A stretch of 29,482 nucleotides of DNA from an uncultured Mucilaginibacter sp. (GTDB lineage: Bacteria > Bacteroidota > Bacteroidia > Sphingobacteriales > Sphingobacteriaceae), in contig NZ_CAMLOV010000057.1 of NCBI RefSeq assembly GCF_946481715.1, forward strand, positions 1 to 29,482. Reading direction: 5' to 3'. The position numbers and the translations under genes were made by a program. Of this stretch, positions 16,080-23,611 are shown in pieces. The notes under the pieces are model-generated. The model saw nothing but the letters and a program-made list of their open reading frames with translations. It was not told where the DNA came from and searched no databases. Within the stretch, counting starts at the first letter, position 1, and the number at the start of each line of letters is the position of its first letter.

Positions 16080-17165
16080 CTAAATATACTTCGCCCCAAA
16101 CTTATTCTTCACATCGGCAACAACTTGCTTGATGTTTTGCTCCTGGTCGCGGGGGCAAATAAGTAGTGAGTTATTGCTTTCTACCACAATATAATCGTGC
16201 AGGCCCTGCAATATCACCAGCTTTTCGCCGGGTACGTTTACCATGCAGTTGCTGCTATCATACATAATTACCTTATCAGACGGGATCACGGCATTGCCTA
16301 CATAATCTTTATCTGCCAGTTGGTAAATGGATGCCCAGGTGCCCAGGTCGCTCCAACCAAATTCTGAAGGCAACACGTAAACGTTTGAAGCCTTCTCCAT
16401 AATTCCATAGTCGATAGAGATATTGATGCAGCGCTGGTATATTTTATGCACAAAGGCTTTCTCTTCGTCTGTATTATAAACAGAGCGGGCCTCGGCAAAT
16501 ATCTCATGCATTTCGGGCAGGTAGTTGTTAAATGCATTCACAATGGCTTTGGCCGACCACACAAATATCCCCGCGTTCCACAGGAAATCGCCGCTTTGGA
16601 TAAAGGTTTTGGCTATATCAACGGTAGGCTTCTCGGTAAAGGTTTTTACTTTATGGAAATCTTCGTTAATCGTGTGGTCGGTGTACTGGATGTATCCGTA
16701 ACCCGTATCCGGGCGGGACGGTTTGATACCAAGGGTAACCAGGCAATCCTTTTCGGTCGCAGTTTGCAGCGATTTTTCTATCGCCGTGATAAATGCTGCT
16801 TCGTCTAATATCAAATGGTCTGACGGTGCCACCACGATAGCTGCATCAGGATTAATGCTTTCGATTTTAAAACAACCGTAAGCCACACATGGAGCAGTGT
16901 TGCGCATTACAGGTTCGGTTAGTATTTGGCTGGATGCCATATCGGGCAGTTGCTTTTTTACCAGCCCTGTATAGTTTTCATTAGTAACAACGTAGATATT
17001 TTCTTTTGGGCACACTTTTAAAAAGCGTTCGTAGGTATTTTGGATCAATGTCTTTCCGGTTCCCAATATGTCTATAAATTGTTTTGGGTGCGAAGTCCTG
17101 CTTATTGGCCAAAAACGGCTGCCAATACCGCCTGCCATTATAATGGCATAGTAGTTTTTATTCAT
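16080..17165 (-). CDS. manC: Mannose-1-phosphate guanylyltransferase
   Basis: A 361-residue cytoplasmic nucleotidyltransferase that makes GDP-mannose from mannose 1-phosphate and GTP, the donor for mannose and fucose in surface glycans. The signature AGGIGSRFWPISR...HPKQF covers residues 11-30, with PVMRNTAPC and APSDHLI (metal-binding Asp) further on, then GYGYIQ, FTEKP and FLWNAGIFVW. It lacks the C-terminal phosphomannose isomerase (cupin) domain of the longer bifunctional ManC enzymes, as is common in Bacteroidota. It stands alone with its own spacer and is not in a glycan gene cluster here. The TAAATTTA word at 17223-17230 is a weak promoter candidate. Confidence 0.93.
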   Translation of the reverse strand: MNKNYYAIIMAGGIGSRFWPISRTSHPKQFIDILGTGKTLIQNTYERFLKVCPKENIYVVTNENYTGLVKKQLPDMASSQILTEPVMRNTAPCVAYGCFKIESINPDAAIVVAPSDHLILDEAAFITAIEKSLQTATEKDCLVTLGIKPSRPDTGYGYIQYTDHTINEDFHKVKTFTEKPTVDIAKTFIQSGDFLWNAGIFVWSAKAIVNAFNNYLPEMHEIFAEARSVYNTDEEKAFVHKIYQRCINISIDYGIMEKASNVYVLPSEFGWSDLGTWASIYQLADKDYVGNAVIPSDKVIMYDSSNCMVNVPGEKLVILQGLHDYIVVESNNSLLICPRDQEQNIKQVVADVKNKFGAKYI

Positions 17166-17405
17166 GTTCCGGTTGAAGAATTTTTATTTGGTAAACATCG
17201 GTTAAATGTGTGCATTAATTTGTAAATTTAGTATTAAATAGAACTAAATATTTCTACACAAAAAGCACACTCTTTTAAATGGATAAATAAACAAATTGTT
17301 TTCAGAACAATAATCATTTTTATATAAAATTTTACACAAAACCCATCGTTTATTTATAAATTTTTGTTATTTTGAACCATATTTTTAAAACGTATTAAGT
17401 AGATA

Positions 17406-19604
17406 ATGATAGAAGCTAAAAAATCGCTTTTTGATAACCTGCAGAATTTCTTCGGGTTTGATAACTTTAAGGGGGAGCAGGAAGCGATAATTACGAACAT
17501 TTTAGCAGGCAACGATACTTTTGTGATAATGCCCACCGGTGGTGGCAAATCCATGTGTTATCAACTCCCTGCACTCATGAGCGAAGGCACAGCGATTGTG
17601 ATCTCTCCGCTCATCGCTCTAATGAAAAACCAGGTAGACCAGTTAAGGGCCTTTGGTGGCTCGGACAGTATAGCTCATTTTTTAAATTCCTCACTAACTA
17701 AAGCAGACATTTTACGGGTAAAGGATGATGTATTAAGCGGCAAAACCAAGTTGCTTTACGTTGCACCCGAATCATTGACCAAGCAAGAGAACGTTGACTT
17801 TTTAAGATTGAACCAGGTATCGTTTGTGGCCGTTGATGAGGCACATTGTATATCCGAGTGGGGGCACGATTTCCGCCCGGAATACCGTAAGATACGCCAG
17901 GTGATCAGCAATATTGGCGATGATATCCCAATTATTGCATTAACCGCAACCGCTACACCAAAAGTTCAGCAGGATATTCAAAAGAACCTGCAGATGAATA
18001 ACGCTACGGTGTACAAATCATCGTTTAACCGTAGCAACCTGTTTTATGAAGTACGTGCCAAACGTACCGCGATAAAGGAGATCGTGAAGTTTGTAAAGCA
18101 AAACCAGGGGAAATCGGGCATAATTTATTGCCTTAGCCGCAAAAAGGTAGAAGAGGTGGCCGAGGCGCTAAACCTGAATGGTGTAAAGGCATTGCCTTAC
18201 CACGCTGGTTTAGACCCCAAAGTGCGCGCCGATACACAAGACAAATTCCTGATGGAAGATGTGGACGTTATTGTGGCGACGATAGCCTTCGGGATGGGTA
18301 TTGATAAACCGGACGTGCGTTATGTGATACACCACGATATGCCGAAAAGCATGGAAGGTTATTACCAGGAAACCGGCCGTGCCGGGCGCGATGGCGGCGA
18401 AGGTGTCTGCGTAGCGTTTTATAGTGGCAAGGATATTGATAAACTGCAAAAGTTTATGAAGGATAAGCCTGTTGCAGAACGCGAAATAGGAACCCAGATA
18501 CTGAAAGAGGTTATTGACTATGCCGAGTCATCTGTTTGCCGCCGTAAACAGTTATTGCATTACTTTGGCGAGAACTTTAACGAGGCGGGCTGCAATTGTA
18601 TGTGCGATAACTGTAGTGCCCCAAAAACGTTTTTCGATGGCGAGGCACAATTACATAAAGCTTTAAGCCTAATCAAACTCATCGGCGAGAAATTCGACGA
18701 TTGCCATATCATTAATATTTTGATGGGCAAGGATGATGCGCAGGTAAAAAACTACGAGCACGATAAGCTAACTGATTATTTCGGTACGGGTATAGAAGAC
18801 GGCGAAGTGCTTTGGAACTCGCTGATGCGCCAGGCACTGTTGAATAACTTCCTATCGAAGGATATTGACCAATATGGATTGCTTCATTTGACCAAAACGG
18901 GCAATGCATTTATTGATAACCCATACAGCATCCGTTTTATCCTGAACAGGGAAATGGGCCCAACTGACGAAGACGAGGCTGAGGACGGACCTAAACAGGG
19001 CGGCGGCGCACTCGATGCGGAATTGCTGCAAATGTTGAAAGACCTGCGTAAAAAGCTGGCCAAGCAGAAAGGATTACCACCGTTTGTTATCTTCCAGGAT
19101 CCGTCGTTAGAAGAGATGTGCACGCATTACCCGGTTAATACCGAGGAGTTAAAGCAAATATCGGGCGTAGGTGCCGGTAAGGCATTAAAATTTGGTAAGC
19201 CGTTTACTGACCTGATCCAGAAATATGTGGATGATAATGATATCGACCGCCCGGTTGATATGGTAATTAAAAGTGCCGCCAATAAATCGGCGCTTAAGGT
19301 ATTCATCATTCAAAATATCGACCGCCACTTAAATCTTGATGACATAGCTGCTTCAAAAGGGCTCACTTACGAGGAGATTTTGAAAGAGGTTGAAACGATA
19401 GTAAACTCGGGTACAAAATTAAACCTGAACTATTACATTGATGAAATAATTGATGAGGATAAACAGGAAGAAGTTTACGACTACTTTAAAACCGCCGAAG
19501 TGGATTCCATTGACGATGCGTTGGTAGATCTTGGGCCAGACGATTATACCCGCGAAGAACTGCAGTTAATGCGTATCAAGTTCATGTCGGAAGTAGGGAA
19601 CTAA
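17406..19604 (+). CDS. recQ: ATP-dependent DNA helicase RecQ
   Basis: A 732-residue 3'-5' superfamily 2 helicase for recombination and fork repair. The motor spans about residues 1-345, with Walker A GGGKS at 45-49, DEAH at 144-147 followed by the RecQ-specific loop CISEWGHDFRPEY, and the helicase C motif QETGRAGRDG. The zinc site is formed by Cys residues in VCRRKQ and GCNCMCDNC (about 375-405), followed by the winged-helix RQC domain. An HRDC domain lies near 530-610 (LRKKLAKQKGLPPFVIF). The last 120 residues form a helix-rich, acidic tail found in Bacteroidota RecQ. The spacer before it is very AT-rich. A hairpin at 19624-19653 ends the transcript. Confidence 0.96.
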   Translation: MIEAKKSLFDNLQNFFGFDNFKGEQEAIITNILAGNDTFVIMPTGGGKSMCYQLPALMSEGTAIVISPLIALMKNQVDQLRAFGGSDSIAHFLNSSLTKADILRVKDDVLSGKTKLLYVAPESLTKQENVDFLRLNQVSFVAVDEAHCISEWGHDFRPEYRKIRQVISNIGDDIPIIALTATATPKVQQDIQKNLQMNNATVYKSSFNRSNLFYEVRAKRTAIKEIVKFVKQNQGKSGIIYCLSRKKVEEVAEALNLNGVKALPYHAGLDPKVRADTQDKFLMEDVDVIVATIAFGMGIDKPDVRYVIHHDMPKSMEGYYQETGRAGRDGGEGVCVAFYSGKDIDKLQKFMKDKPVAEREIGTQILKEVIDYAESSVCRRKQLLHYFGENFNEAGCNCMCDNCSAPKTFFDGEAQLHKALSLIKLIGEKFDDCHIINILMGKDDAQVKNYEHDKLTDYFGTGIEDGEVLWNSLMRQALLNNFLSKDIDQYGLLHLTKTGNAFIDNPYSIRFILNREMGPTDEDEAEDGPKQGGGALDAELLQMLKDLRKKLAKQKGLPPFVIFQDPSLEEMCTHYPVNTEELKQISGVGAGKALKFGKPFTDLIQKYVDDNDIDRPVDMVIKSAANKSALKVFIIQNIDRHLNLDDIAASKGLTYEEILKEVETIVNSGTKLNLNYYIDEIIDEDKQEEVYDYFKTAEVDSIDDALVDLGPDDYTREELQLMRIKFMSEVGN

Positions 19605-19623
19605 CAAAAGATCAAAATAAATG

Positions 19624-19653
19624 AGCCGCCTTATAAAAATAGGGCGGCTTTTT
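19624..19653 (+). terminator. Terminator after recQ
   Basis: A 7-bp GC-rich stem, agccgcc (19624-19630) with ggcggct (19643-19649), is followed by a T run to 19653. Confidence 0.85.
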
Positions 19654-19737
19654 CGTGGTTACCCACCAAAAATGTCGCGTTTGCACCGCCTCTAATTGCA
19701 ATCAGCGCATTAAACTTGTATATTAAATATACAGGCT

Positions 19738-19953
19738 ATGCAGATAACCGAAATTAAATTAGCAAAACCGGCGCATCGCGCGCTGGCAGGTGCGGGTATA
19801 AATAACCTCGAAGACTTGTCTAAGTTGACCGAAGCAGAACTCATGCAGCTGCATGGCATCGGTAACAATGCGTTACAAACACTTAAACAAGTTTTGGAGG
19901 TAAACGGGTTATCCTTCACTTCCTACCCGCACGAAGCAGCTACTTCGCTATAA
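19738..19953 (+). CDS. Small helix-hairpin-helix (RNA polymerase alpha-CTD-like) protein
   Basis: A 71-residue protein made almost wholly of one helix-hairpin-helix fold: IKLAKPAHRALAGAGI, then NLEDLSKLTEAELMQLHGIG, then NALQTLKQVLEVNG. The pattern of two short helical pairs with a glycine hairpin (HGIG) is shared with the alpha C-terminal domain of RNA polymerase and with DNA-binding HhH proteins. Non-specific DNA binding is the natural guess; the biological role is unknown. It lies 133 bases after recQ, beyond a terminator, and its last 14 bases overlap the end of the convergent OmpA-family gene. Confidence 0.85.
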   Translation: MQITEIKLAKPAHRALAGAGINNLEDLSKLTEAELMQLHGIGNNALQTLKQVLEVNGLSFTSYPHEAATSL

Positions 19954-21844
19954 TCTTAAACTCTGTGCGCCGGTTTTTGCTGCGGTTTTCGTCAGATGTA
20001 TTTGGTGCAATAGGCTCTGTTTTGCCAAAGCCTTTGTAAACCATCCGGGCAGGGTTAATATTGGCAGCAACAAGGTAAGTATATACTGATTTGGCGCGAT
20101 TCTCTGATAATAGCTGATTCGCCTGGTCGTTACCTACATCATCTGTATAGCCAGAAATTTCAATGCGTACGGTTGGGTTCAAGGTTAAAAATTCAATAAG
20201 CTTTTGCAATTCGGCCTTCGACTCGCTTTTTATATCAAACTTATTGGTATCAAAAAAGATATTTTTCAGGATAACTTTGCCACCAACCTCGATAGGAGAG
20301 AGCAATACAGAAATATTGAATGCTGTTTTAGGCGCATGGCCAACCAGCGAGAAATTATCCGAATAAAATAAATAGCCCTGCCTGGAGATGTTTAAACCAT
20401 AATTTTTCCCCGCAGCAAGCGTCGCCAAAAATTCGCCGAGGTCTTCGCTGCTATAATCCTGGTAAACGGGCATATTCTTCTCCAGGTCAATTATTTCGAT
20501 GATAGCTTCTAAAGGCTCTTTTGTTTTGATGTCTTTGATGCTTCCTTTTACGTAGGTTACTACATTTGGCCTAAGGTTTAGCGGCAGCTCAAAAGTGTAA
20601 ATATCGTAGCCACCAAAACCCTGCAGATTGTTCGACGAAAAGAATGCATAAGCACCATTGGCGGTTAACGTAAGCCCGTTCTCGTCGCCGCTGGAGTTAA
20701 TGGGCGAACCCAGGTTCACCGGTTTTTGCCATTTGCCATCTTTGTCCGCACGGCTTATAAACAGGTCTTTATTCCCCATACCGGGCCAGCCATTGCTACA
20801 GAAATAAAAGGTGCTGTCATCCGGGTGGATAAAGGGCGATTGTTCATCATAAATGGTATTGATATTGGGGCCCATGTTCACGGGTTCGCCCCAGCCTTTT
20901 TCCGTTAGCGTCGATTTCCATATATCGTAACCGCCATAGCCACCCTTGCGGTTACTCACAAAGTATATGGTTCGCCCGTCGGCGCTGATAGACGGCTGTG
21001 CTTCCCAACCTGTTGTATTTAAAGGAGCGCTCAGGCTAAAGGGTTTACCCCAATCATCGCCTTTTTTGGTGGTAATATAAATATCACAGCGGCCTTGCCC
21101 ATCGGGGCGGTTGCAGCCGGTAAAAAACAGGTATTTGCCATCCTGGGAAATGGATTGTGCCCCCTCGTTGTAAGCGGGAGTATTGATAATATTACTCAGG
21201 TAAACCGATGTTTTCCATTTGCCCGCCTGCTTATCGCTTTTATAAAAATCCTCGTTATTATTAATCTTACGGGTAAATATCAATGTGCTTTCATCTGCCG
21301 TGGCAACAGGTAGGTATTCATCAAACTGGGTATTGATCTCTGCACCCATATTAAGGGGTTTAAAAGGCACCGGGTGCTTAACAGCCTCTATACTGAATTC
21401 GCAATCCCTTAAAAGTTTGCGGGCGAACGCCTCATTTTGCGCCGTGAGATTTGGATAAGTGATATATTTCTCCAGGTGTTGTTTGGCAGGTACGTACTGT
21501 GCGTCGGTTATCTCGGCCTCGCCCAGTTTTAAATAGATAGCGCGGTTGTATTCCGGGTTCAGCGCTATAACCTTCTGGTATTGTTCTATCGAGGGTTTGT
21601 TCTGTCGCTTTAAGCGCAACACATCTGCCAGTACGGCGTGCGCCTCAACAAACTTGCTATCATTGCCGATGGCTTTTTGTAACAGGGCAATGGCATCATC
21701 AAATAAATGCTCATCAATGCTTTCATTGGCTAGAGCAAAGTTCTTAATTGCCTCCCTGTCCGTTGTGGAGTATCGCCTATCCTGGGCAAACGCGCAAACG
21801 GGGAACAAAAAACAGAATAAAACAGTCCGGTAAATATTTCGCAT
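19940..21844 (-). CDS. OmpA family protein with TPR, PD40 propeller and OmpA-C domains
   Basis: A 634-residue envelope protein. Signal peptide at residues 1-20 (cleavage after CAFA). TPR repeats at about 40-150 come next, then WD40-like PD40 repeats at about 165-425 (repeated FSSN, FVSNRKGGYGGYDIW and YFCSNGWPGMGN blades). A carboxypeptidase-regulatory-like fold follows at about 440-515 and a peptidoglycan-binding OmpA-C domain at about 520-634 (SGYTDDVGNDQANQLLSENRA). This layout is typical of Bacteroidota proteins that tether outer-membrane or secretion machinery to the cell wall, some resembling the PorE component of type IX secretion. No other type IX genes are near, so that link is unproven. 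Confidence 0.93.
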   Translation of the reverse strand: MRNIYRTVLFCFLFPVCAFAQDRRYSTTDREAIKNFALANESIDEHLFDDAIALLQKAIGNDSKFVEAHAVLADVLRLKRQNKPSIEQYQKVIALNPEYNRAIYLKLGEAEITDAQYVPAKQHLEKYITYPNLTAQNEAFARKLLRDCEFSIEAVKHPVPFKPLNMGAEINTQFDEYLPVATADESTLIFTRKINNNEDFYKSDKQAGKWKTSVYLSNIINTPAYNEGAQSISQDGKYLFFTGCNRPDGQGRCDIYITTKKGDDWGKPFSLSAPLNTTGWEAQPSISADGRTIYFVSNRKGGYGGYDIWKSTLTEKGWGEPVNMGPNINTIYDEQSPFIHPDDSTFYFCSNGWPGMGNKDLFISRADKDGKWQKPVNLGSPINSSGDENGLTLTANGAYAFFSSNNLQGFGGYDIYTFELPLNLRPNVVTYVKGSIKDIKTKEPLEAIIEIIDLEKNMPVYQDYSSEDLGEFLATLAAGKNYGLNISRQGYLFYSDNFSLVGHAPKTAFNISVLLSPIEVGGKVILKNIFFDTNKFDIKSESKAELQKLIEFLTLNPTVRIEISGYTDDVGNDQANQLLSENRAKSVYTYLVAANINPARMVYKGFGKTEPIAPNTSDENRSKNRRTEFKIIAK

Positions 21845-22123
21845 CGCTTAATTGATACGGTAATCAATAAGCTAAGTTACACAATTAGAGAGATATTTAT
21901 TGATGGCGCTTTTGCCGTTTGCCAATCGCAGTTGTTGCTTCACCGCGGTGTAAATACTGGTGTCGTTAATATTAGTCCTTAGTCTTCCTGCTGCGCTTTC
22001 CTGCAGAAGGAAAAAGTAAGGTAACTATATGTCAGTTGGACAAAATAAAGATAATGTCAGTTTTTTTGCCCTAAACCCATCAGTTACCTGATAGTTAAAT
22101 AAGACCGGGGAAGGTACTTTTTA
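21845..22123. other. Spacer without recognised gene
   Basis: This stretch lies between the OmpA-family gene and the end of the TonB-C-like gene. It holds a small hairpin tttcct/aggaaa near 22000-22016 and a tcag/ctga hairpin at 22080-22092. TAACTTAG on the minus strand near 21870 is a poor promoter match. I see no convincing gene. Confidence 0.4.
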
Positions 22124-22544
22124 TTACTGCTTTATTACTGCCGGTGGCAAAGCTGCATCACTAAATTGAATTAATATGGAAAACTTGCACCTTACAGGTT
22201 TTCCATTTTTTAAGGCAGGAGAAAATTTGGGGCCGTCGCGCACAATTTTTACAGCTATCGAATCCGCCTCCGGGGTATGCCCTTTTAATAGCTTTCAAAT
22301 TAGTAAAACTGCCATCTTTTTCAATGGTTGATACTACAACAACAAAACCGGGAGAATTGTCTTTTCTTTTGGCATCAAGAACGCTTTTCTTAATGTAAGC
22401 CCGATATTTTTCAGCACCGCCGGCGAAATTAGGCAACTCATCCACACTGGTAAAAACCTCTGAAGTGTCGGCAGTAACAGTTTGTGCTTTTACCGCAAAA
22501 AATGTCGTGACAATAATAAGCAGTAGAAACAGGCTCTTTTTCAT
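22124..22544 (-). CDS. Secreted TonB C-terminal-like protein, frameshifted by one extra base
   Basis: The uncorrected frame (22161-22544, 127 residues) has a signal peptide (MKKSLFLLLIIVTTFFAVKA) and a normal start of a TonB-C-type fold, FAGGAEKYRAYIKKSV. Its end, however, turns into a Cys/Lys-rich run unlike any fold. Dropping one A from the AAAA run (plus-strand TTTT at 22283-22286) restores KGHTPEADSIAVKIV, RDGPKFSPALKNGKPV and RCKFSILIQF, the classic end of a TonB C-terminal domain, and moves the stop to TAA at 22126-22124 for a 139-residue product. The gene starts 13 bases after the polyprenyl synthase stop, so the two are likely in one operon. Such short proteins have no inner-membrane anchor, and their role is unknown. 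Confidence 0.85.
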
Positions 22545-22557
22545 ACCCTTAAATATA

Positions 22558-23532
22558 CTAATATTCCCTCACCAGCAAGCCATCGGCAAAATCCCTCAGG
22601 TATTGTTTGCTGTTTTCGGGCAGGTTTATTTGTTCAAGCGCTTTGAAGGCCTTTTCGGCGTAGGCTTGCATCTCGTCTTCAGCGTATTGGCGCACATTTG
22701 CCTTGTTGTAAATTTCGGTAATGGCGGCTACTTTTTCGGCAGCATCAAACGTGGTAAAGGTTATCCAGCGCTGCAGTTCTTCGGCATCGGTTCCTTCAAC
22801 GGTTTGTAAAGCTTTTATCAGCAGGTAGGTTTTTTTGTTAGAGATGATATCGCCGCCAACCTGCTTGCCAAATTTTAGGGGATCGCCATATACATCCAGT
22901 ATATCATCCTGTAACTGGAAGGCAATCCCGAGGTTTACACCAAATTCGGATAGCAGATCGGCATCCTGATCGGCGGCTTCGCCAATCAGTGCGCCTATCT
23001 TTAAGGCGCCGCCCAGTACTACGGCTGTTTTAAGGCGGATCATGTTGATGTATTCGCTGATGCTGATATCGGTGCCGGTTTCGAAGGTCATATCCAGTTG
23101 CTGGCCTTCGCAAACGCCTACAGCAGTTTCGTTAAAAATATCCAACACGCGGCGCAGGATATTATCGCGCACCTGCATCATTAGTTTGTAGCCTTCTATC
23201 AGCATTACGTCGCCACTAAGGATGGCCACGTTTTGGTTCCATTTTTCGTGCACGGTTGCGCGGCCGCGGCGGATAGGGGCGTTATCCATAATATCATCAT
23301 GCATCAGCGTGAAGTTATGGAACACCTCAATAGCGAGGGCAGGAGGCAGGGCGGCTTCCACATCGCCGCCGAAAAGGTCGCAGGCCATCAGCAGTAGCGC
23401 CGGGCGCATACGTTTGCCGCCGATAGATAAAATATAGCTTATAGGCTCGTACAGTTCGGCAGGGTAAGCCGGGTATTTCAATTGCTCCACCGAGCTTGCA
23501 ATAAGTGCTTGCAGGTCTTCGAGTTTTCTCAT
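22558..23532 (-). CDS. Polyprenyl diphosphate synthase (trans-isoprenyl)
   Basis: A 324-residue all-helical prenyltransferase that condenses isopentenyl diphosphate with an allylic diphosphate. Both aspartate-rich motifs are intact: DDIMD at residues 79-83 and DDILD at 209-213. GGKRMRP (38-44) precedes the first and the lysine pair of NKKTYL follows the second. Sequence alone does not fix chain length; short-chain (geranyl/farnesyl/geranylgeranyl) products feeding quinone, carotenoid or lipid-carrier synthesis are all possible. It follows rnr on the same strand after 79 bases that contain a 17-bp inverted repeat, and leads directly into the TonB-C-like gene. Confidence 0.93.
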   Translation of the reverse strand: MRKLEDLQALIASSVEQLKYPAYPAELYEPISYILSIGGKRMRPALLLMACDLFGGDVEAALPPALAIEVFHNFTLMHDDIMDNAPIRRGRATVHEKWNQNVAILSGDVMLIEGYKLMMQVRDNILRRVLDIFNETAVGVCEGQQLDMTFETGTDISISEYINMIRLKTAVVLGGALKIGALIGEAADQDADLLSEFGVNLGIAFQLQDDILDVYGDPLKFGKQVGGDIISNKKTYLLIKALQTVEGTDAEELQRWITFTTFDAAEKVAAITEIYNKANVRQYAEDEMQAYAEKAFKALEQINLPENSKQYLRDFADGLLVREY

Positions 23533-23536
23533 TTAA

Positions 23537-23595
23537 GGTGAATGGTGAGTGGTGATGGCAAGTAGTGGATGGTATAAAACCACTCACCATTCACC
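23537..23595 (-). terminator. 17-bp perfect inverted repeat between rnr and the prenyl synthase gene
   Basis: GGTGAATGGTGAGTGGT (23537-23553) is the exact complement of ACCACTCACCATTCACC (23579-23595), with a 25-nt loop. The arms are made of the repeated words ggtga/ggtgag. It sits just after the rnr stop, so it could be a terminator or attenuator, though no T run follows. Confidence 0.6.
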
Positions 23596-23611
23596 ATTTC
23601 CTACTCCCTAA

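Noticed and set aside
19940..21844. Assignment of the OmpA/PD40/TPR protein to a type IX secretion locus
   Set aside because: The domain order resembles PorE-like proteins, but no other type IX gene is in the window and such proteins are widespread in this phylum.
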